DNA from: Rhizobium tumorigenes
GTDB lineage: Bacteria > Pseudomonadota > Alphaproteobacteria > Rhizobiales > Rhizobiaceae
Direction: 5' to 3'
Assembly (NCBI RefSeq): GCF_003240565.2
Contig: NZ_CP117259.1
Coordinates: forward strand, 240,573 to 304,572
DNA: 64,000 nucleotides
Numbering within the stretch: the first letter of the stretch is position 1; each line of letters starts with the position of its first letter. The notes below the pieces were generated by a model. That model was given only the letters and a program-made list of their open reading frames with translations. It did not search any database and was not told the origin of the DNA. Made by a program: the position numbers and the translations under genes. Below, one piece after another: positions 56,617 to 64,000 of the stretch.

Positions 56617-56997
56617 TTGAGACACGTAAACGATAATGGCTTTGCCGAGCGCCGCAAGGCTGCCACCGAAGCCAAAAAGCAGCTTTTGACGAAATTCGCC
56701 ACCGCTCCAAAGCCGACCGATCCGGATGTGGTCGCCAAGCGCGCGGAACGTGCGGCAGCAGCGGAAGCGCGTGAAGCGCGCCGTGCCGAACGCGAGCAAG
56801 AAAAGCGCGAGGAATATGCGCGCCAGCTGGCAGAAGCCGCAGCCAAGACCGCTGCCGCCAGTGCCGAAGCGAAGGCTCATGCCGAAGCCCAGGAAGCGGA
56901 AGCTGTAAAGAGCGTCGAGCAGATGGCCGCCGACGAGGCAGCCCGCAAGGCCGAACGCGACCGCCGCTATGCAGCCCGCAAGGCCCGTCAGCGCTAG
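56617..56997 (+). CDS. Ala/Glu/Lys-rich coiled-coil protein (DUF6481-like), TTG start
   Basis: A 126-residue protein, almost entirely helical and charged: GFAERRKAATEAKKQLLTKF then long AERAAAAEAREARRAEREQE-type repeats, ending in a basic RRYAARKARQR. The likely start is TTG at 56617 (M-R-H-V-N-D-N-G-F), after AAGGACG; no ATG occurs nearby in frame. It resembles a rhizobial family I recall as DUF6481; the name is tentative. Role unknown. A terminator follows. Confidence 0.7.
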   Translation: MRHVNDNGFAERRKAATEAKKQLLTKFATAPKPTDPDVVAKRAERAAAAEAREARRAEREQEKREEYARQLAEAAAKTAAASAEAKAHAEAQEAEAVKSVEQMAADEAARKAERDRRYAARKARQR

Positions 56998-57021
56998 GTT
57001 TTCCACAGCAAATTCAAATGC

Positions 57022-57049
57022 TAGCCGGCCCTTGAAAGGCCGGCTATTT
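57022..57049 (+). terminator. Terminator hairpin after the coiled-coil gene
   Basis: TAGCCGGCC, loop CTTGAAA, GGCCGGCTA then TTT: a perfect 9-bp stem 24 bp after the stop at 56997. Confidence 0.7.
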
Positions 57050-57057
57050 GCGTTGTG

Positions 57058-57170
57058 GTGCGGTCTTTCGGACGAGTGGGTGAGCTCGGCAGGGATCCCG
57101 AAGGCTTTGCTGCGCGTCGCGTGCGAAAGCCGCTGCTTGCCGAGCGCGCAGAAAGGGCTATCGTCCGCAC
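57058..57170. ncRNA. Possible structured RNA or palindromic repeat
   Basis: Three inverted repeats are nested: outer GTGCGG (57058) with CCGCAC (57165), middle GCTCGGCA with TGCCGAGC, and inner CTTTGC with GCGAAAG. This is more structure than chance leads me to expect in a short gap, but GC-rich sequence forms stems readily. Strand is not determined. It could be a small RNA or a degenerate repeat. Confidence 0.25.
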
Positions 57171-57375
57171 CCATAGGGGTTCGGGTGGAGTAAGGCGTTG
57201 GTGTATGATTGGTATGGCGGCCGGACGCGTCGGCTTCGTCAGTTGAAACGCGGACTGTTCTGGTGCGTGGCGTTTCTCGGAGTCTGTGCGGCCGCAATAG
57301 TGCTAATGCGGTTTCGCTGACTGTGACGACGTCTTCCGAATGTGCCGGCGGAAGATCCGCCGGCCGAGTTTTGGC

Positions 57376-58431
57376 CTATGCCGGCAGGGCGGCCGCGTCG
57401 CGGAACGACACCAGGCGGCGGCTCTTTTCGTCCCACAGGACGAGCTTTACGCAGCGGATGCTTTCCATGATCGTGATACGCCCGACGTTGCGCAATTGCG
57501 GATGGTCGCGCAGCACCTCCGGCAACCGGTAATACGGTACGCGGCTGGCAAGGTGATGGACGTGATGGATGCCGATATTGGCGGTGATCCACATCAATGG
57601 GGCCGGCAAGTCGTAATTCGACGCACCGTGAAGAGCGGCGTGGGGAAACTGCCACTCAGGCGGTTCGGACCAATGGGTTTCTTCGAACTGGTGCTGGACG
57701 TAGAAGAGCCAGATGCCCGCAGCGCCGGCGAGCACGACGATAGGCAGGTGTACCATCAAGAACGGCACGACGCCGACGGCCCACATGAGCAAGCCGGCGA
57801 CCACCGCCACGGCGGCGTTGGTCGCCATCGTCGATACCCATGGCTGAAGCCCGGAGCGCATCATGCCGAATGGCAGCCGCTGCTTGAAGAGAAACAGCCA
57901 GATCGGGCCAATGCCGAACATGACAACCGGGTTGCGATAGAGGCGGTAGGTCATGCGGCCGCGAAACGACAGTGCGTTGTATTCCGCAATCGTCAGCGTG
58001 GCGATGTCGCCCACTCCGCGTTCATCCAGGTTTCCGGCGGAGGCGTGGTGTTCGGCATGGGCGCGACGCCAGTAGTCGTAAGGTGTCAGCGTCAGCACGC
58101 CAATGATACGGCCCGTCCAGTCGTCGATGCGACGGCGGGCGAAAAACGAGCCATGGCCGCAATCGTGCTGGATCATGAACAGGCGCAGCAGAAACGCCGC
58201 TGCAGGAATAATCAGAATCAGGCCAGGCCAAAAACTGTAGTGAACGGCAATCCAGGACAACGCCCAGAAAATGATAAAGGGTATGACGGTCACGGCCAGT
58301 TCGAAAGCGCTACGAGTGCCGCGCGGCTGCCGGTATTTCGACAGGATCTTGAGCCAGGCTTTTTCGTTGGTAATATCGGCGGTAGCGGCTGAAATATCCG
58401 CAAGAGCGGGCTTAGTCGTGGCGTTGTGCAC
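57376..58431 (-). CDS. Membrane fatty acid desaturase
   Basis: A 351-residue integral membrane di-iron desaturase. The three histidine boxes are present: HDCGHGSF near 89, HAEHH near 126, and HHVHH near 294. Hydrophobic segments flank them (about 45-85, 200-240). It probably introduces a double bond into membrane lipid acyl chains; a carotenoid or other lipid substrate is possible. The start is GTG at 58431 (raw CAC on the plus strand), with no closer ATG. Only the MarR gene 210 bp away is on the same strand upstream. Confidence 0.88.
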   Translation of the reverse strand: MHNATTKPALADISAATADITNEKAWLKILSKYRQPRGTRSAFELAVTVIPFIIFWALSWIAVHYSFWPGLILIIPAAAFLLRLFMIQHDCGHGSFFARRRIDDWTGRIIGVLTLTPYDYWRRAHAEHHASAGNLDERGVGDIATLTIAEYNALSFRGRMTYRLYRNPVVMFGIGPIWLFLFKQRLPFGMMRSGLQPWVSTMATNAAVAVVAGLLMWAVGVVPFLMVHLPIVVLAGAAGIWLFYVQHQFEETHWSEPPEWQFPHAALHGASNYDLPAPLMWITANIGIHHVHHLASRVPYYRLPEVLRDHPQLRNVGRITIMESIRCVKLVLWDEKSRRLVSFRDAAALPA

Positions 58432-58641
58432 CGGCGTTGGACTTTCTGCTCAATGGTAAGGGGAGTGAGCCGACAGTGTAAGACTATCTGCCTATGAACC
58501 GAGACCGAGGTTATCCTGTCAGACGATCCCCGTATATCCCATTTGGCCATATGCTTTACCTGTATACAATCATTGAGGCCGTTTCGTGTTTTATCCGACG
58601 CTGACCTATCTGCCTGATCTGTCAGTCGCCGGCCCATATTT

Positions 58642-59103
58642 CTAATCTGCTGCCGGCTCAAGCCGGCGTCGGCGCTGAAGGTTGGCATCGAGTTGCGACA
58701 TCACGCGAAGAGTTGCATTCACATCATCCTCGCTGGCGCCCTCGAAAAGCTCCGCACGCAGCTTTGCCAATACGTTGCTCAACTCGGTATTCAGCGCTTG
58801 GCCGGCGGGCGTCAGACGCAGCGTCTTTGCGCGACGATCCTGCGGGTCTTCGATGCGATCGATATAGCCCAGCTCCGCAAGCTGATCGAGAACCCGTACC
58901 AACGTCGGTCCCTCCAGATTAAGGACTTCGGCAAGGGTGCCCTGACGGATGTTGTCGCCGAGACGGGCAATATAGCGCATCGGCAGAACTGTCGCCTCAG
59001 ATAGCTCGTAAGGCTTCAAGACGCCATCCAGAGCCCTGCGGTAAAGGCGGGCCAGAAGCACAAGACTAACGCCCATCTGCTCGTGCAACTCTCTCATCGG
59101 CAT
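58642..59103 (-). CDS. MarR-family transcriptional regulator
   Basis: A 153-residue winged-helix regulator. The DNA-binding part includes NIRQGTLAEVLNLEGPTLVRVLDQLAELGYI and the wing DPQDRRAKTLRLTPAG. The family reads small-molecule, often phenolic, signals. GTG at 59112 and ATGs at 59103 and 59097 are all possible; 59103 has a GAGTG element at good spacing. It is divergent from the amine oxidase-MFS-OYE genes, which it may control, and 210 bp upstream of the desaturase. Confidence 0.88.
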   Translation of the reverse strand: MPMRELHEQMGVSLVLLARLYRRALDGVLKPYELSEATVLPMRYIARLGDNIRQGTLAEVLNLEGPTLVRVLDQLAELGYIDRIEDPQDRRAKTLRLTPAGQALNTELSNVLAKLRAELFEGASEDDVNATLRVMSQLDANLQRRRRLEPAAD

Positions 59104-59412
59104 AGCATTCACTCTGATTTCGACGCTGTATTTTCAAATATTGTTTTGCGATAGACAACGGCTATCGGCCGCCGTTGTTTCCTTTAACCGGATGTCGATT
59201 TTTAAGCACGAAAATTGCGATAGGCGGGAGTTTTTTATCGGTAAAAACAAATCTTCCGGGATGGTCGACTATGCGGCTGAGACTGCGCCGCGGCAAAAGT
59301 TCCGGCGTACACACCGATCCGGTGCCGAAATGGTGAATGCATGCCGCGCAAATCCCCCTGTCGATCTCGGATATCCCGTGTTTAATGATGTCTTTTCAAA
59401 CGGGAGAAGCGA
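59104..59412. other. Divergent region between MarR and amine oxidase genes
   Basis: 309 bp with an inverted repeat, ACAACGGC (59155-59162) and GCCGTTGT (59171-59178), separated by 8 bp, lying 50-75 bp upstream of the MarR gene start. It is a reasonable operator candidate for the MarR protein. The rest, including AT-rich stretches near 59230, likely holds both promoters. No ORF is convincing. Confidence 0.5.
59155..59178. promoter_or_regulatory. Inverted repeat, candidate MarR operator
   Basis: ACAACGGC-TATCGGCC-GCCGTTGT, arms of 8 bp, perfect. Spacing between arm centres is 16 bp, somewhat long for a MarR site but possible. A hairpin role in the RNA leader cannot be excluded. Confidence 0.4.
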
Positions 59413-60699
59413 ATGCTGTCGCAGGCAGTCGGACACCGCGAGGTGGAGGTAATCATCATCGGTTCAGGCGCCGCAGGGATTGCCGCCGGACGCCACTTGC
59501 AAACCGTCCGTCCGGACTTATCGCTGCAAATTCTTGAGGCCGGCGCGCGTATCGGCGGTCGGGCGCTCACGGTTCGACCGAAACTCCTGGCGGACCAACC
59601 TGTCGATCTCGGTTGCGGCTGGCTCCACGGCGCCCTAACCAATGCATGGACTTCTGTTGCCGGTGATCTCGGGCTGGCCGTTGACCAAACACCGGCGCCA
59701 TGGAGCGACGGCGGCCGCCGGCTGCAGAACGACGAAGGAGCAGATGTGGCAATCGGTGACTTCTTCGAGCGCGCCGAGAATTACCGGGGAGAGTCCGACA
59801 AACCACTTTCGGACTTGCTCAAGCCGGATAACCCCTGGAACCCTCGGATCGAGGCTATCGGGACCTATCTGAACGGCGCAGCGCTGGATCAGTCCTCCGT
59901 TCTGGACTACGCCAACTACGCGCCTGGCGACGGCCCCGACTGGCGGGTGCGTGGGGGCTACGGGACGTTGATCAGCACTTACGCCGGTACATTGCCCATT
60001 TCGCTTCGTACAGTCGTGACCGGCATAGACCACCGCTCTCGCACATCTGTCGTCGTCGAGACCAATCAGGGCGTGTTGACGGCGCGCTGGGTGATTGTCA
60101 CGCTGTCCACTGATATGCTGGCGCGGGAGACCATACGTTTTACGCCAGCCTTGCCGCAAAAGATCGAGGCGGCGGCCTCCCTACCCCTTGGCCTCGCCAA
60201 CAAGCTTTTTCTGCGTGTACCACCTTACCTCGACTTGCCCGTGGACACCCAGGCCTATGGTTCAGCCAAGACGAGCGCCACCGGCAGCTATCATATCCGC
60301 GCCTTCGGCCAGCCGATTATCGAAGCCTACTTCGCCGGTCCGCTGGCCCATGATCTGGAGAAGGCGGGCGATGCTGCAGCGCTGGCTTTTGCGCGCGATG
60401 AACTGGCAGGCGTCTTCGGAAGCGCAATTCGCGGCGATCTGGAATTTGTCATGATGTCCGGCTGGGCAACATCAGCGCATATCGGCGGCGCTTATGCCTA
60501 TGCCATACCGGGCGCCGTTTCTGCGCGCGGCATGCTCGCCGCGCCGGTCGACGGACGCTTGTTGTTTGCCGGCGAAGCTTGTTCCGTTGCGCGCTATTCC
60601 ACGGCTCACGGCGCCTTCGAGACAGGCGTTGCAGCGGCTGAAAGGATTATCGATGCCGCGCCAGCACCTGCGGCCATTGCACTTGCAAACGAAAGCTAG
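59413..60699 (+). CDS. FAD-dependent amine oxidase (flavin monoamine oxidase family)
   Basis: A 428-residue flavoprotein. N-terminal dinucleotide motif VIIIGSGAAGIAAGRHL near 13-27, then LEAGARIGGRA, and the C-terminal FAD motif GRLLFAGEACSVARYSTAHGAFETG. It has no signal peptide. It probably oxidises an amine or polyamine; the substrate is unknown. GGGAG precedes the ATG. It is followed 169 bp on by an MFS transporter and an old-yellow-enzyme gene and faces the MarR gene. Confidence 0.9.
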   Translation: MLSQAVGHREVEVIIIGSGAAGIAAGRHLQTVRPDLSLQILEAGARIGGRALTVRPKLLADQPVDLGCGWLHGALTNAWTSVAGDLGLAVDQTPAPWSDGGRRLQNDEGADVAIGDFFERAENYRGESDKPLSDLLKPDNPWNPRIEAIGTYLNGAALDQSSVLDYANYAPGDGPDWRVRGGYGTLISTYAGTLPISLRTVVTGIDHRSRTSVVVETNQGVLTARWVIVTLSTDMLARETIRFTPALPQKIEAAASLPLGLANKLFLRVPPYLDLPVDTQAYGSAKTSATGSYHIRAFGQPIIEAYFAGPLAHDLEKAGDAAALAFARDELAGVFGSAIRGDLEFVMMSGWATSAHIGGAYAYAIPGAVSARGMLAAPVDGRLLFAGEACSVARYSTAHGAFETGVAAAERIIDAAPAPAAIALANES

Positions 60700-60868
60700 C
60701 CTACCATATTTTCTGCGAGATACTTTTGAGCGCGACACAGCATTATATCCGGCCTATCGCCGCATCTTACGTATTCGGTTCGACAATCGAGAAGCTGTCA
60801 CACGACGGCGGCGCCATGCCTTTTCTGATGCCCTGTCTTGGGTTTCGCAGTATCGACAGGGATTAGAT

Positions 60869-62089
60869 ATGCTCAATCGCTTCACCTTCAGTCGCCGGGC
60901 GAGCTTCTGGACGGCTGCCGCAGTCGTCGCCCACACGCTGTGGACAAGTGCTGCGCCGGCCATGACCTACCCGCTCTATGCCAGGGAGTGGGGGCTCACA
61001 CCATTTGCAACGACCACGATCTTCGCGATCTATCCCATCGTGGTGGTGCTGGTCCTGGTGGTTTTCGGCGATATTTCCGATTATGTCGGTCGCCGCAAGA
61101 CGATGCTGTTCGGGTTAGCAGCGTCGCTGATCGGTGTGCTGCTGTTTGCCGTTGCGCCGGATGTCTGGTGGGTGCTTGTCGGACGCGCTTTCATGGGCAT
61201 CGGGGTCGGGCTTTCCGCCGGGCCGTCGGCTGCCGCGCTCGTGGAATTCAGCGCGCCGGGTCAAGGTCAAAAAGCCAGCGCCATCACTACGCTCGCCCAG
61301 GTCACCGGCCTGATATGCGCAGCGCTGGTGGGCGGCGCACTGATCCAGTATGCACCGTTTCCGACACGCCTGAACTTCATCGTGCTTCTTTTGGTGCTTG
61401 CTGGGATATTTGCGGCGACTTGGTTTCTTCCGCGCCATCTCAGCACGGAGGCCTCCGGTCCTTGGCGGTTCAAGGCCATCGTCATCCCGCGCGGCCTGCG
61501 CAAGATCTTCGCGACATCGACCATCGCCGTCACTGCGTCCTATGCGATGGGCACCATCATCCTATCCCTAGGAGCGCAGATTGCCCATGACGTCATCGGC
61601 TCGCCAAATGCCATGGTCAACGGCGCGACCATCGCGCTCTTCGCTTTCGTCGGTGGCGCTGTGGCTATCCCCGCTCGGGGTCTCAAATCCTCTGCCACGA
61701 TCCTGATCGGAGGTCTCGCCTCACTGACCGCAGTTGGCCTGCTTGCGTTCTCCGCCAGCCAGCATTCGCTGGGCCTGTTTGCGACGGCGCTTGTGTTCGG
61801 CGGCATATCCTACAGCCTTTTGTTTTCCGGCGGGCTTGGGCTCTTGAATGCCAACGCGCCGCCTCACCATCGCGGCGGCACCTTGTCGGCGCTGTTCCTG
61901 GTTGCCTATCTCGCGCAGGGGCTGGCAGCACTCCTGCTCGGGAAACTCGCCACACTCTACGGCCTGAACTTCGCCGTCGATGTCGGATCGGCGATCATTG
62001 CCGCCCTCTCACTGTGCGCCATGCTGCTCGCTGTCCTCTACGCCTCCCCCACCCCCTCCTCTCGACACGTGATTGGAAACCGTCCATGA
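60869..62089 (+). CDS. MFS transporter
   Basis: A 406-residue major facilitator with about 12 membrane segments. The loop 2-3 motif is GDISDYVGRRKTML and GRAFMGIGVGLSAGPSAAAL follows. It resembles drug or metabolite exporters. AGGGA precedes the ATG at 60869; the long upstream in-frame extension overlaps the amine oxidase and is not protein-like. Its stop overlaps the next gene by 4 bp (ATGA), so transport and the downstream reductase are co-translated. Confidence 0.9.
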   Translation: MLNRFTFSRRASFWTAAAVVAHTLWTSAAPAMTYPLYAREWGLTPFATTTIFAIYPIVVVLVLVVFGDISDYVGRRKTMLFGLAASLIGVLLFAVAPDVWWVLVGRAFMGIGVGLSAGPSAAALVEFSAPGQGQKASAITTLAQVTGLICAALVGGALIQYAPFPTRLNFIVLLLVLAGIFAATWFLPRHLSTEASGPWRFKAIVIPRGLRKIFATSTIAVTASYAMGTIILSLGAQIAHDVIGSPNAMVNGATIALFAFVGGAVAIPARGLKSSATILIGGLASLTAVGLLAFSASQHSLGLFATALVFGGISYSLLFSGGLGLLNANAPPHHRGGTLSALFLVAYLAQGLAALLLGKLATLYGLNFAVDVGSAIIAALSLCAMLLAVLYASPTPSSRHVIGNRP

Positions 62090-63183
62090 GCACACTTTTC
62101 TCACCGTTTGAACTCCGCAATCTGACCCTGCCCAACCGTATCGTCGTTTCGCCGATGTGCCAGTATGTGGCTGACAACGGCAAGGCCACCGCCTGGCACG
62201 AAGTCCACCTCGGCGGTTTAGCGCTTTCTGGAGCGAGCATGCTGTTTCTGGAAGCGACAGCGGTGGAAGCCGCCGGCCGTATCACGCCCGGCGACCTCGG
62301 CCTGTGGAACGACGAAACGGAAGCCGCACTGAAACCGGTGATCGATGCTATCGGACTGGTTTCCAAGGCGGCTATCGTCATGCAATTGGGTCACGCCGGC
62401 CGCAAGGCGTCCAGCCAGTTGCCCTGGGAGGGTGGGGAACTCATATCGCTTGCTGAAGGTGGATGGGAGAACTTTGCCCCCTCCCCGCTTTCCCATAAGG
62501 ATGGCGAGCGCGCGCCGACCGCTCTCGATTTCGCCGGATTGGCGCGCGTGCGCGATGCTTTCGCATCGACTGCCGAGCGAGCCGCAAGACTTGGGCTGGA
62601 TGGTGTCGAACTGCATGCCGCCCACGGCTATCTCCTGCATCAATTCCTGTCGCCGCTCTCCAACCAGCGGACCGACGAGTACGGCGGTTCGCTCGAAAAC
62701 CGCATGCGCTTTCCGCTCGAAGTGTTTGACGCCGTCCGCACAGCGTTCCCGTCGAAGAAGGCCGTTGGCGTACGGATTTCCGCAACGGATTGGGTCGAGG
62801 GGGGATGGGATGTCGCGCAGAGCATCGCGTTCGTCAAGGAACTCCAAGAACGCGGGGTCGATTGGATCGATGTGTCTTCCGCCGGCGTGTCGCCGCTGCA
62901 GCAGATTGCGGCGGGACCGGGCTACCAGGTGCCATTCGCTGACGAGATAAAGAAGGTAACTGGGGTTACGACTATCGCAGTTGGTCTGATTACCGAGGCT
63001 AAACAGGCAGAGGAAATCGTCGCGACTGGCAAAGCTGACTTGGTCGCACTGGCGCGCGCAATGCTGTACGATCCACGCTGGGGATGGCATGCTGCAGCAG
63101 AGCTCGGAGCGACGATCGAGGTTCCAGCCTCATACCTGCGCGCTGCTCCGCACGGTAAGGCCAAGCTGTTCCGTCAGGATTAA
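62086..63183 (+). CDS. Old yellow enzyme family NADH:flavin oxidoreductase (YqjM-like)
   Basis: A 365-residue FMN ene-reductase of the thermophilic-like (YqjM) subfamily: SPMCQYVADNG with the FMN-tuning Cys near 24, MQLGHAGRKASS, VELHAAHGYLLHQFLSPLSNQRTDEYGGSLENR with the substrate-binding His-x2-His pair, and a C-terminal ALARAMLYDPRWGWHAA. It reduces activated C=C bonds, often of electrophilic xenobiotics. Coupled to the MFS gene, it may serve detoxification; this is inferred. Confidence 0.93.
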   Translation: MSTLFSPFELRNLTLPNRIVVSPMCQYVADNGKATAWHEVHLGGLALSGASMLFLEATAVEAAGRITPGDLGLWNDETEAALKPVIDAIGLVSKAAIVMQLGHAGRKASSQLPWEGGELISLAEGGWENFAPSPLSHKDGERAPTALDFAGLARVRDAFASTAERAARLGLDGVELHAAHGYLLHQFLSPLSNQRTDEYGGSLENRMRFPLEVFDAVRTAFPSKKAVGVRISATDWVEGGWDVAQSIAFVKELQERGVDWIDVSSAGVSPLQQIAAGPGYQVPFADEIKKVTGVTTIAVGLITEAKQAEEIVATGKADLVALARAMLYDPRWGWHAAAELGATIEVPASYLRAAPHGKAKLFRQD

Positions 63184-63346
63184 TTGACGCAAATTTCTGG
63201 ATATTGAAGTTCGGGCCGATTGGCGCGAACTTTGGGATAAAATCGCTAGCCTGCGCTCCGCTGCGTCTGAGCAAGTTGCGATCGTCGATCGCGGAAGTCT
63301 ACAGGCTAGCTTCATTCCGTAACATTGTCAGTGGGCCCGATGGCGC

Positions 63347-63529
63347 TCAGGCTCTTTCGCTGACCTTGGCCTCGCTTGCCAGCCGCATCGCACGCAGCCT
63401 TGCCGTTTTTTCCTCGCGGGCCTTGCGGCGCTGTTCAGTATCTGCAAATGCGGCCTCGGTCGCAGCGTCCGCAAGCACTCTCTTCTGCTCTTTTGACAGC
63501 TGAAGTCTGCGTTTTTTCGGCTCTTCCAT
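63347..63529 (-). CDS. Small basic hypothetical protein
   Basis: A 60-residue Lys/Arg/Glu-rich helical protein with KKRRLQLSKEQKRVLADAAT and KTARLRAMRLASEAKVSERA. The ATG at 63529 follows AAGGAGG, a near-perfect ribosome-binding site. Its C-terminal half matches the 70-residue protein at 56364-56576. It has no known domain. The same DNA in another frame (63435-63647) also looks partly protein-like. Confidence 0.65.
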   Translation of the reverse strand: MEEPKKRRLQLSKEQKRVLADAATEAAFADTEQRRKAREEKTARLRAMRLASEAKVSERA

Positions 63530-64000
63530 TAAGGTCCTCCTTGGGTGCAATCTCGACATACCCGCCCCGCTCACAGCCGAGCGCACTGATGCGCTCCTTA
63601 TTGATAAGGCGTCCTTTCTTAATGCCAAGCTCGCCAGAAGGTTTCATCGCGTTTCAGACGGTCCGTTGGCGGACACTCGCGTCTGGATTGTCGTTTTCGC
63701 GAATCCTGTTACAGCAGCAGGCACGCATGCCGGTCGTGTTGTTTGCGGAGATTCTGTTGGATCTAGAGGCCGCGCCGCGAAGCTCGAAACGGCGTGTAAA
63801 TTCTGAGTCATCGTGGGCTGGGTTGCCAGGAACCATCACCTCATCTGGAACTCACTGGTTTACTGCGGTAAACTTCTCCACCGGTCTTACGCGTGCATAG
63901 CTGCCGTTCGTCACAAAGCCCTTGCTCAACAGTGAGAATCGGTCTCAAATGCGCTTTGAGAAGCCAAGTAGCTTACAAAACGCATTTGCGAGAAAATTAG
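63530..64000. other. Right-edge region without a supported gene
   Basis: 471 bp. On the minus strand a frame at 63435-63647 opens MKPSGELGIKKGRLINKER and looks protein-like for about 38 residues, but lacks a good ribosome-binding site and overlaps the gene at 63347-63529. The far end has a short inverted repeat AAATGCG...CGCATTT. Nothing else is supported. Confidence 0.4.

Larger units (their letters stand above)
56998..57375. other. Intergenic region with terminator and structured segment
   Basis: These 378 bp hold a perfect terminator-type hairpin at 57022 and a 113-nt segment (57058-57170) with nested inverted repeats. The remainder, to the desaturase stop at 57376, shows no convincing ORF. 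Confidence 0.5.

Noticed and set aside
57340..58392. A 350-codon plus-strand frame opposite the desaturase
   Set aside because: The minus-strand desaturase has three histidine boxes; the plus frame has no family features.
60494..60868. N-terminal extension of the MFS gene by 125 codons
   Set aside because: It overlaps the amine oxidase gene in another frame, is basic and unstructured, and the ATG at 60869 has its own AGGGA site before the first membrane helix.
63654..63839. A 61-codon minus-strand ORF near the right edge
   Set aside because: No ribosome-binding site, odd composition (Arg, Asn, Cys rich) and no support from context.
63935..63995. Inverted repeat AAATGCG...CGCATTT at the right edge
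   Set aside because: Arms of only 7 bp with a long spacer, next to the window edge, with no gene context to interpret it.

Overview
The window looks like a chromosomal or large-replicon segment from a member of the Rhizobiaceae (Rhizobium or a close relative). Grounds: high-GC codon use; the rhaD/rhaI operon facing a rhaRSTPQUK operon, the layout known from Rhizobium leguminosarum; a RIME-like palindromic repeat; a RirA-type TGA-N9-TCA iron box; and several small proteins of rhizobial character. About 57 protein genes are supported. I saw no rRNA, tRNA, CRISPR array, prophage or insertion sequence. The window is a chain of catabolic and housekeeping accessory operons.

Region 1 (1-12,600) is histidine and related-compound catabolism. 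A minus-strand operon encodes a periplasmic binding protein, two permeases and an ATPase for a polar amino acid. It continues into a HutH-like lyase that lacks the MIO-forming Ala-Ser-Gly and into an FAD oxidase cut by the window edge. After two single-helix microproteins comes the full five-step hut route: hutF facing hutI-hutH, then hutG-hutU. The hutF/hutI gap holds a HutC-like palindrome. A RIME-like element lies between hutH and hutG.

Region 2 (12,600-26,700) is mixed: a sulfite-oxidase-like molybdoenzyme, a secreted small protein, a VapBC toxin-antitoxin pair, an SDR oxidoreductase, a lone PAS protein, an Lrp/AsnC regulator divergent from a diverged tryptophan 2,3-dioxygenase-family gene, an M23 endopeptidase, a dienelactone hydrolase, a 1239-residue hybrid kinase with two receivers, a 24-codon small ORF with its own terminator, and a PAS-GGDEF-EAL protein.

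Region 3 (26,950-38,000) is a complete L-rhamnose system: isomerase rhaI and the aldolase-dehydrogenase fusion rhaD on the minus strand; regulator rhaR, ABC transporter rhaSTPQ, mutarotase rhaU and kinase rhaK on the plus strand. Two 19-bp arms of a near-perfect inverted repeat sit between them. A Pmp3-family gene is inserted, in the opposite sense, between rhaI and rhaD.

Region 4 (38,100-47,500) is the trehalose-to-glucan (GlgE) pathway as one operon: glgE with an extra N-terminal pseudo-amylase domain, a treS-maltokinase fusion, and glgB. Trehalose is isomerised to maltose, phosphorylated, polymerised and branched.

Region 5 (47,500-51,900) is iron uptake: an AraC regulator, an iron box, a TonB-dependent siderophore receptor and a siderophore-interacting reductase. 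Region 6 (51,900-64,000) holds adenine deaminase, two tandem transglutaminase-like proteins, cspA, small charged proteins, a fatty-acid desaturase, a MarR regulator, an FAD amine oxidase, an MFS exporter coupled to an old-yellow-enzyme reductase, and a small basic protein near the right edge.

The strongest leads for new biology are the MIO-less HutH paralogue beside the hut cluster, the dioxygenase-family protein with a rebuilt substrate loop, and the 24-codon ORF or small RNA at 24,375.
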